The notes under the pieces: model-generated
Told to the model about the DNA's origin: nothing
Database searches by the model: none
The model's input: only the letters and a program-made list of their open reading frames with translations
NCBI GenBank assembly: GCA_937874455.1
Contig: CALNBE010000245.1
Location: forward strand, 1 to 20,280
DNA length: 20,280 nucleotides
Origin: an uncultured Opitutia bacterium
GTDB taxonomy: Bacteria > Verrucomicrobiota > Verrucomicrobiia > Opitutales > UBA953
Direction of reading: 5' to 3'
Shown: positions 15,100-20,280 of the stretch, in pieces
Numbering within the stretch: position 1 is the first letter of the stretch
How the letters are laid out: each line of letters begins with the position of its first letter
Translations under genes and position numbers: made by a program

Positions 15100-16629
15100 T
15101 TATTCGATGGGCTCGCCTTCGAATTCGACGGTGATGGTGCTTTCTCCCGGTTGGGGGCGGGGATTGCGCAGCATGATGAAATTGTCGGCGAGGACGGGTT
15201 GGTACTGGTATCCGGAGACAATCCGTGGGTTGCGCAACCGGGTGGTGAACATCAGGCAGAGCGGGGTGTCGTTTTGCATGGCGCTGGCGGGATCGTTAAT
15301 GGTTACCTGCAGTTGGAAGGACTGGCCGCCGAGGTGCTGGACGCCGACGGAGAGAAAACTGGGGATGCGCAGGGCCTCGAAGGACGCGTGCCAAGCGGGG
15401 TCTCCGTAGAAGGCGACGGTGTCGATGTCCCAGAGCAGGCCGACCAGTTGGGCGTCCTTGTTTTGGCGGTTGCGGGGATTGCGCATGTTGCGCGGATCAA
15501 ATTTCAGCCCGGCCGTGGCCATGTCCTGGATGTGTTGTTGCAGGCCGACTTCCCCCTCGCCCAGCCGGATGGTGTAGTTGAGGGCGGCTGGGTCGAGTTG
15601 CTGGATGTCAGCCAGCATGGCTTGCTGGTTGAAGAAGAACGCTTCGGAGAAACTGTAGCGGGCGGGGAGTTTTTGCCAGAGCGCGAGCATGTCCCAGCCT
15701 CCGCGGCCGAACCAGGTGTTGACTGTGTAGCCGGCCATTTGTCGGACGCCGTATTCGCCCATCATGGCGGTGACCATGCAGTCGGGGCCGTTGACGTGTC
15801 CGACGAGGCAGTTGCCGACGGGGAAATAGACCTTGCGGTTGTCGGAGGGAAAAATGGCCGGAGTGTCGGCGGCGGGGGCCTTCTGGCGGGGGTCGGCGAT
15901 TGGGTAGAGTTGGCCGTCCTTGACGCGAAGGATGCCGCGGCCAAAGGGCATCTCGACGCCGTTTTCAAAGCCGTGGGAGGAGGTGACGAGCAAGTCGGGC
16001 ACGCTGTTGTTAAAATATTCGGCCCAGGCGAAGGCGTCGTTTTTGCCAAGGTTGTCGCGTCCGCGGGCGACGGAGCCACCGGGTTTTTTCCAGAGCCAGC
16101 CGCCGGGGGGATTGGCGTCGCTGAGGAGAAAATATTCGTTGAATAATTCCTCGCGCAGTCCGGTGGTGGCGAGGGCGCGGGTGATTTCAAGCGGCGGCGG
16201 TGTCTGGGTGAGTGCGAGGGCTTTTTGGGCATTTTTCCCGGTAATGATGCCCCACTGGGTGTCGAGCCAGGGGTCGTCGTCCAGTTTGCGGGTGAGGCGG
16301 TGCACGGCGGCAACATAGTCACGGCCGCATTCCTCGGGTCGTGCGACAAAGGCGGTGTAGCGCGGCATTTGCGGGGCGAGCCGCTCCCGGCAGAGGGAGA
16401 CGTCGCCGGAGTAAAGCACCAGTGTCGCTTGATGTCCGGTGACCATGGCGTCCACCACTTCGCGCCATTCGGGATCCTGGTAAGTTTCTTCGGAGGCGAC
16501 CACCGCATAGGAAAAGTTCCATTTGCCGTCGGAGGCGGCCAGGGCGATGCGCTGGATCTGGCATCCGGTCAGCATCCAGGGGAGAAGGAGCAGGGCGAGC
16601 AAGGGGAGTGCGGCGGCGGTTTTTCGCAT
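15100..16629 (-). CDS. Lipoprotein with clan CD (C25/gingipain-like) cysteine protease features
   Basis: 509 residues from the ATG at 16629. The frame is open 214 codons further upstream, but that stretch lies under yidC and the chosen start gives a classic lipoprotein signal: Arg/Lys, a hydrophobic core, then lipobox MLTGC with lipidated Cys23. Two motifs match clan CD peptidases: a hydrophobic strand followed by His-Gly (PDLLVTSSHGF, His219) and a second strand followed by Cys (KVYFPVGNCLVGH, Cys274). FYGDPAWH (407-414) resembles the GDP-x motif near the end of C25-type catalytic domains. The N-terminal part (YAVVASEETYQDPEW; VVDAMVTGHQATLVLYSGD) suits a Rossmann-like prodomain region. Lipidation would place it on the periplasmic side of a membrane or at the cell surface. 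The protease call is inference; the lipoprotein call is firm. Confidence 0.72.
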   Translation of the reverse strand: MRKTAAALPLLALLLLPWMLTGCQIQRIALAASDGKWNFSYAVVASEETYQDPEWREVVDAMVTGHQATLVLYSGDVSLCRERLAPQMPRYTAFVARPEECGRDYVAAVHRLTRKLDDDPWLDTQWGIITGKNAQKALALTQTPPPLEITRALATTGLREELFNEYFLLSDANPPGGWLWKKPGGSVARGRDNLGKNDAFAWAEYFNNSVPDLLVTSSHGFENGVEMPFGRGILRVKDGQLYPIADPRQKAPAADTPAIFPSDNRKVYFPVGNCLVGHVNGPDCMVTAMMGEYGVRQMAGYTVNTWFGRGGWDMLALWQKLPARYSFSEAFFFNQQAMLADIQQLDPAALNYTIRLGEGEVGLQQHIQDMATAGLKFDPRNMRNPRNRQNKDAQLVGLLWDIDTVAFYGDPAWHASFEALRIPSFLSVGVQHLGGQSFQLQVTINDPASAMQNDTPLCLMFTTRLRNPRIVSGYQYQPVLADNFIMLRNPRPQPGESTITVEFEGEPIE

Positions 16630-16762
16630 GGGCGCAAGAGAAAGTTCTTCGGGGGGATCTTTCAATGCCCAAAGGCGGGGATTTCCCTTGCGAATGCGCA
16701 AAAGCGGAAGTTTTTGCTTTCGCATTGCGCCGGAGTCCTTTTCCTCGCCCTCCCGGCCCATA
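16630..16762. other. Divergent intergenic region with bulged hairpin
   Basis: These 133 bases separate the lipoprotein gene (minus) from yidC (plus). An inverted repeat pairs 16690-16705 with 16716-16730 over 14 bp, with two small bulges and a 10-base loop. It ends 32 bases before the yidC ATG and could be a leader hairpin or an operator. It has no U-tract on either side that would make it a clear terminator. Confidence 0.5.
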
Positions 16763-18589
16763 ATGGACAAGAAAAACACCACCATCGGCATCGTCCTGAT
16801 TCTCTCCGCCATAGGACTTCTTTTCTGGAATTCGACCCAGCAACCCGCTCCCGTGTCGCTGCCGCGCCCCCCGGTGGTCCGGCAGCCGGATGCCCCGGTC
16901 GCCGTCGCGCCCGCCCCGGCTGCTGCGGGGCAGACTGTAGTTCCCGTGGAGAATCTGGACGCAGGGGCGGCAAAAACCGTGGTGCTGGCCAACGACACTT
17001 TGCAGGTGAGTCTGACGACGCGCGGCGGTGGCATTGAAACCATCGGGTTGTTGCAGCAGGCGGACACGTTGGAGCACCGGAAGACTCCGGCCGAGCACCC
17101 GTATTTGTTCAATGCCGAGGGGAAACTCCCGGCGCTGGCGTTGAGCCTGGAGGATGTTGCCACCGGGCAGTCGGTGCCGTGGTTGCCGGAGTTTTCCGTC
17201 GCGGAGGAAATTCCCGGTGAGCGGGTGACCTTGGAGGCGGCGCTGCCCGGCGGTGGCAAGGTACTCCGCACCTATGCTTTTTCGAGCGGAGAAAATTCTG
17301 ATCCGCACCTGTTGAAATTTCGCACCACCTTCAAGGCGGGTGACGCCGCCCTGCCTGCGATGAGCCTGCGGATGAACACCGGGACGCTGCCGCCCACGGT
17401 CGGTGATTCGCACAACCAATTTCTTGGCGTCGCGACCTACGACGGCGACACTTTTCACAAGACGGGTGTGGATATGTTCAATCCCAGCAGCGGGTTTTGG
17501 GGCATGGGCGCGCGGGCGGCGTCCCCCTCGGTGCTGGTGCCGCGCGGTGTGGAGACTTGGCAGTGGGTCTCGGTCAGCAACCAATTTTTTGCCGGGATCA
17601 TCCGCTTTGACGAGGAAACCCGAGGCCGGGTGAACGGCCTTTTGGTGACGCCGGCCATGACGCGGTATGACGCAGAGCTGCGGCACAATGTCGTGGAATC
17701 GGTGAAGGGCGATGTGGGCTTTCAGCTGCCCGCGCTCCAGCCGGGGCAGGAGGTGGCGCTGGGGGCGACTTACTATGTCGGCCCGCGCGAGCACAACCGG
17801 CTGGCCAATCTTGGCGGCGGGCAGGAGGAGGTGGTGCAATTCGGCAAGCTGTTCTGGGTCATCTCGGTTGCTTTCCTTTGCAAGATTTTCGTGGTGATTC
17901 TGGGCGGGCTGCACTCGCTGTTCCCTGATTCGCCGTGGAGTTGGGGCTTGGCGATTATTTCCCTTACGGTGCTCATCAAGGCCATCACTTGGCCGCTGGT
18001 CACCACCCAGCAGCGTTCGGCGGAGCGGATGCGCCAGTTTCAAGGGCCGATGAAGGACATTCGGGAAAAATACAAGGACGACCCGCGGAAGATGCAGCAG
18101 GAGATGATGAAGCTCTACCAGCAGCACAAAATCAATCCCTTCGCAGGTTGCCTGCCGGTGCTGATCCAGATCCCGATCTTTACCGGACTGTTTTTTACTT
18201 TTCAGTCGCTGGCGCAATTGCGCTTCCAGTCCTTCCTGTGGATTCCTGATTTATCCATGCCCGACGTGATTCCTGGGTTGGAGACCATCGGCGGTTTTCC
18301 GATTCACATTCTGCCGGTCTTCATGGGCGTGACGATGCTGCTGAACATGCGCCTCACCCCGATGCCGAATGTCGAGGGGCAGCAAAAGATGATTTTCTAC
18401 GGGATGATGATCATGTTCCCGATCATCTGTTACAAGATGCCCGCGGCTTTGATGCTTTATTATTCGGTGCAAAACTGCCTTACTATCGTGCAGACCTTTG
18501 TCACGCGCCGGCGGATGCGCAACGAGCCGCAACCCGAGCCGGCCACCCCGGCGCCCAAAAGCAAAAAAACGGCGCGGCGGAAAAAGTAA
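16763..18589 (+). CDS. yidC: Membrane protein insertase YidC
   Basis: YidC inserts and folds inner-membrane proteins, alone or with SecYEG. It has 608 residues, near the Gram-negative length. The start at MDKKNTTIGIVLILSAIGLL puts TM1 at the N-terminus as in the family; the frame extends 80 codons upstream without resemblance. A Pro-rich linker (25-60) precedes the large periplasmic beta domain (about 70-345). The conserved 60-kDa insertase core follows (about 365-580), with KYKDDPRKMQQEMMKLYQQH (cytoplasmic coiled hairpin) and INPFAGCLPVLIQIPIFTGL. The C-terminus is basic (PKSKKTARRKK), as expected for ribosome contact. yebC follows 53 bases later. Confidence 0.97.
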   Translation: MDKKNTTIGIVLILSAIGLLFWNSTQQPAPVSLPRPPVVRQPDAPVAVAPAPAAAGQTVVPVENLDAGAAKTVVLANDTLQVSLTTRGGGIETIGLLQQADTLEHRKTPAEHPYLFNAEGKLPALALSLEDVATGQSVPWLPEFSVAEEIPGERVTLEAALPGGGKVLRTYAFSSGENSDPHLLKFRTTFKAGDAALPAMSLRMNTGTLPPTVGDSHNQFLGVATYDGDTFHKTGVDMFNPSSGFWGMGARAASPSVLVPRGVETWQWVSVSNQFFAGIIRFDEETRGRVNGLLVTPAMTRYDAELRHNVVESVKGDVGFQLPALQPGQEVALGATYYVGPREHNRLANLGGGQEEVVQFGKLFWVISVAFLCKIFVVILGGLHSLFPDSPWSWGLAIISLTVLIKAITWPLVTTQQRSAERMRQFQGPMKDIREKYKDDPRKMQQEMMKLYQQHKINPFAGCLPVLIQIPIFTGLFFTFQSLAQLRFQSFLWIPDLSMPDVIPGLETIGGFPIHILPVFMGVTMLLNMRLTPMPNVEGQQKMIFYGMMIMFPIICYKMPAALMLYYSVQNCLTIVQTFVTRRRMRNEPQPEPATPAPKSKKTARRKK

Positions 18590-18642
18590 TTTCCTTCGCG
18601 GCGGTTTTACCCTTCGTTCTCCAACCTTAACCCATATTCCCC

Positions 18643-19383
18643 ATGTCAGGACATAGTAAATGGCATACCACCAAGCGCCACAAGGCGGTGATTGACGCCA
18701 AACGCGGCAAGATCTTCAGCGTGCTGGCGAAGGACCTCACGCTGGCCGCCCGCGACGGCGGCGGCGATCCGAACGCCAACGCCAAGCTGCGCACGCTGTT
18801 GCTCAAGGCCCGTGCCGCGAACATGCCGAGCGACAACATTGACCGCGCTGTCAAAAAGGGCACCGGCGAGCTGCCCGGCGTGACGTACGAGGAAATTGTT
18901 TACGAGGGCTATGCGCCCGGAGGCGTCGGCGTGATTGTGGAAGTCACCACCGACAACAAAAACCGCGCTGTCGGCGAGGTGCGTTCCTCCTTTACCAAGG
19001 CTGGCGGCAGTCTGGCCGCGCCAGGAGCGCTGGCGTTCAATTTCCAACGCAAGGGCCAGTTCCTGATTAGCGCTGACGCCACTACCGAGGACGCGCTGAT
19101 GGAAATCGCCCTCGAAGCCGGAGCGGAGGATGTGATCAACAACGAGGATCACTTCGAAGTCCTGTGCGGCGTGTCCGAGTTTGACGCGGTGGCCAAGGCG
19201 CTTGAAGACAAAGGCATCAAGCCCGAATCCTCCGAGTTGGCCTATCTGCCCAACACCACCGTCCCGGTGACCGATCCCGATCAGGCGAAGAAAATCCTCC
19301 GGCTGATCGAAGTGCTGGAGGATCTCGACGACGTGAAGGCCGTCCACGCCAATCACGAAATCGACGACAGCTTGCTGGGCTGA
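18643..19383 (+). CDS. yebC: YebC/PmpR family protein
   Basis: 246 residues, the normal length of this family. The N-terminus MSGHSKWHTTKRHKAVIDAK is diagnostic, and EIVYEGYAPGGVGVIVEVTT (about 83-102) is the second conserved block. Members were long annotated as transcriptional regulators; some are now linked to relief of ribosome stalling at proline-rich stretches. Both roles are cytoplasmic. It lies 53 bases after yidC on the same strand and is followed by a strong terminator, so the pair may be cotranscribed. No Shine-Dalgarno sequence precedes the ATG (TATTCCCC just upstream). Confidence 0.95.
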   Translation: MSGHSKWHTTKRHKAVIDAKRGKIFSVLAKDLTLAARDGGGDPNANAKLRTLLLKARAANMPSDNIDRAVKKGTGELPGVTYEEIVYEGYAPGGVGVIVEVTTDNKNRAVGEVRSSFTKAGGSLAAPGALAFNFQRKGQFLISADATTEDALMEIALEAGAEDVINNEDHFEVLCGVSEFDAVAKALEDKGIKPESSELAYLPNTTVPVTDPDQAKKILRLIEVLEDLDDVKAVHANHEIDDSLLG

Positions 19384-19420
19384 GGCACCGTCTGGCGCGG
19401 CACATTGTTGGCAAAGGAAA

Positions 19421-19449
19421 AAGTCCGCTCTTGGAGCGGGCTTTTTTTT
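19421..19449 (+). terminator. Rho-independent terminator after yebC
   Basis: A 10-bp stem (AAGTCCGCTC, 19421-19430, with GAGCGGGCTT, 19434-19443, one T-G pair), loop TTG and eight T residues. An exact GCAAAGGAAA copy ends one base before the stem. Confidence 0.92.
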
Positions 19450-19486
19450 GGATACTTCCGCCCATCCCGAGGAAAAGCCTGGGTGC

Positions 19487-19533
19487 GTGAAGGCGCACCA
19501 AAGGAAACGCGGCGGGTGAAGGCGCGAAGGAAA
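19487..19533. repeat. Imperfect direct repeat, GTGAAGGCGC + motif
   Basis: GTGAAGGCGC occurs at 19487-19496 and 19516-19525. Each copy runs into an AAGGAAA word (CCAAAGGAAA at 19499-19508, GCGAAGGAAA at 19524-19533). The unit spacing is 29 bases. This looks like a local duplication. Confidence 0.6.
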
Positions 19534-19547
19534 TTTGCAGCAAATTT
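19531..19547. repeat. Perfect short inverted repeat
   Basis: AAATTTGC (19531-19538), one A, GCAAATTT (19540-19547). It directly follows and overlaps a GCGAAGGAAA copy, echoing the AAATTT symmetry seen at other copies. Confidence 0.6.
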
Positions 19548-19758
19548 TTGAGTGAAAAAACTTTCCCTTGCTCGGATGCGCCAAGAGGAGGGCAGCGTGG
19601 GCATTTTTGATTAAATGCAAAATTTCCTATCAAGATGGGTGTTTTTTGGAGGCGTTTTAAGGGGGAAGATCAGAGCATTGGGTAGTAAATTGGAGATTTT
19701 TTAGGTGTTTACTCTATTGTTGCTTGACAAAGGAGGGCGTGTTTCAGTTCGTCTTCTT

Positions 19759-20280
19759 GTGAAAAAGATAATTACTAAAGAAAAACTAGTGCTTTTATTG
19801 GGGCTGCTGGTGGTGCTGCTTTGCCCGGTGGGGGCTGCAGGGTCGGTGGCGTATCTGACCGCAGAGGGGCGGAATCCGTGGGGTATTTCTTCGGAGGATC
19901 CTGGTTCGAATGAGGCGGCAATGGACCGGGTGTTTGGCGATGATGGCTGGGAAAATTTACGCTTTGAAACCGTGGATGCGAACAGCTTGTTCAGTTCGGA
20001 GTACAGCTTCATTTTCTTGGAAGGCGGCGATGGGGCGGCAACGGGATTGGAAAATTTTCTGACGGCGAACGGCGGATTGATTGAGGATTGGGTGCGCGCT
20101 GGCGGCCGGCTTTTCATCAATGCTGCGCCGAATGAGGGCGGCAGCATGAATCTGGGGTTTGACCTGAGTTTGAATTACAGCAGGGACACCAGCATTGCGC
20201 ACAGCTACAATGCCTCTGCGGTTGATCCCAATCATGTGATTTTTGATGGAAACTATGGAAATGCCGGGGGCATTGTAGCT
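19759..20280 (+). CDS. Secreted protein of unknown function, partial at 3' end
   Basis: A GTG start gives 174 codons open to the window edge. The N-terminus is a typical Sec signal peptide: KKIITKEK, a hydrophobic core of about 15 residues, then cleavage probably after GAAG or nearby. The mature part begins SVAYLTAEGRNPWGI and contains FIFLEGGDGAATGLENFLTA and WVRAGGRLFINAAPNEGG, a strand-helix pattern resembling domains that test whether an entity exceeds a line or time (class-I-amidotransferase-like Rossmann fold), but no family can be named. GGAGG at 19732-19736 is too far upstream (22 bases) to be a normal ribosome site. TTG at 19720 is a less likely alternative start because it would put non-signal residues first. 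Confidence 0.75.
   Translation, partial: MKKIITKEKLVLLLGLLVVLLCPVGAAGSVAYLTAEGRNPWGISSEDPGSNEAAMDRVFGDDGWENLRFETVDANSLFSSEYSFIFLEGGDGAATGLENFLTANGGLIEDWVRAGGRLFINAAPNEGGSMNLGFDLSLNYSRDTSIAHSYNASAVDPNHVIFDGNYGNAGGIVA

Larger units (their letters stand above)
170..19533. repeat. Dispersed 10-base word GCRRAGGAAA, at least 23 exact copies
   Basis: Counted by eye on both strands. GCAAAGGAAA: start positions 6756, 11456 and 19411 on plus, and 170, 505, 959, 1816, 5215, 9920 and 17872 as the complement. GCGGAGGAAA: 1851, 3135, 3316, 3650, 5204, 14413, 14675 and 17201 on plus, and 2101 and 3800 as the complement. GCGAAGGAAA: 5067 and 19524 on plus, and 18590 as the complement. An equal-base random model predicts well under one copy. 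One-mismatch copies lie at 1579, 2472, 3588/3597, 6877, 9842, 11118 and 19500. The word usually runs into AT-rich bases (ATTTTC, ATTTCC). Copies in genes occupy all three codon phases (for example A-K-E, Q-R-K, F-L-C), and several are intergenic, so selection appears to act on DNA and not on protein. Its function is unknown. Confidence 0.75.
19450..19758. other. Intergenic region, no gene seen
   Basis: About 310 bases between the yebC terminator and the last gene. Short direct and inverted repeats and three copies or near-copies of the dispersed word occupy the first third. From 19550 on the sequence is AT-richer and probably carries the promoter of the secreted-protein gene. TTGACA at 19725-19730 could be a -35 box, but no good -10 follows at the right distance. 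Confidence 0.5.

Noticed and set aside
16630..17271. N-terminal extension of the lipoprotein frame
   Set aside because: The 214 extra codons lie antisense to yidC, look like random GC-rich translation, and would bury the lipoprotein signal peptide.
16319..18217. A 632-codon minus-strand open frame
   Set aside because: Antisense to yidC, which is unmistakable on the plus strand.
170..19533. The GGAGGAAA words as Shine-Dalgarno sites
   Set aside because: Most copies are inside genes or antisense to them and are not followed by a start codon at 5-10 bases.
19487..19533. CRISPR-like repeat
   Set aside because: Only two short imperfect units at 29-base spacing, no array and no cas genes.

Overview
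The window reads as bacterial chromosome, GC-rich and densely coded on both strands. The gene set (short EF-Ts beside S2, a gliding-type ABC cassette with GldG-like and DUF4340 proteins, a secreted protease-like lipoprotein, mostly no Shine-Dalgarno sequence) suggests the PVC superphylum, most likely Verrucomicrobiota. That assignment is inference from gene content; there is no rRNA here to confirm it.

Layout. (1) 1-4875, minus strand: a heavy-metal RND efflux operon, with a cusB-like adaptor followed by a cusA-like pump that runs off the left edge. The pump keeps three methionines diagnostic of Cu(I)/Ag(I) transport. (2) 5175-6723, minus: rpsB-tsf translation operon with its own terminator. 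(3) 6969-13186, plus: a membrane-anchored TPR-like protein, then an ABC ATPase, ABC-2 permease, GldG-family protein and DUF4340 protein, tightly packed as one apparent operon. (4) 13247-13353: tRNA-Arg(CCG) and terminator. (5) 13451-14107, minus: an orphan NarL/FixJ response regulator with terminator. (6) 14359-16629, minus: a lipoprotein with clan CD (gingipain/C25-like) protease features, followed by an unknown 240-residue protein. (7) 16763-19383, plus: yidC, then a yebC-family gene and a strong terminator. (8) 19759-20280, plus: the first part of a secreted protein that runs off the right edge.

The most unusual signal is not a gene. A 10-base word, GCRRAGGAAA (GCAAAGGAAA, GCGGAGGAAA or GCGAAGGAAA), occurs at least 23 times on the two strands. 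It appears in all three codon phases and in intergenic DNA, often running into an A/T stretch that makes it palindromic, and once as an inverted pair at the end of tsf. It behaves like a genome-wide DNA signal, similar in style to uptake sequences or Chi-like sites, and is the best candidate here for something undescribed.
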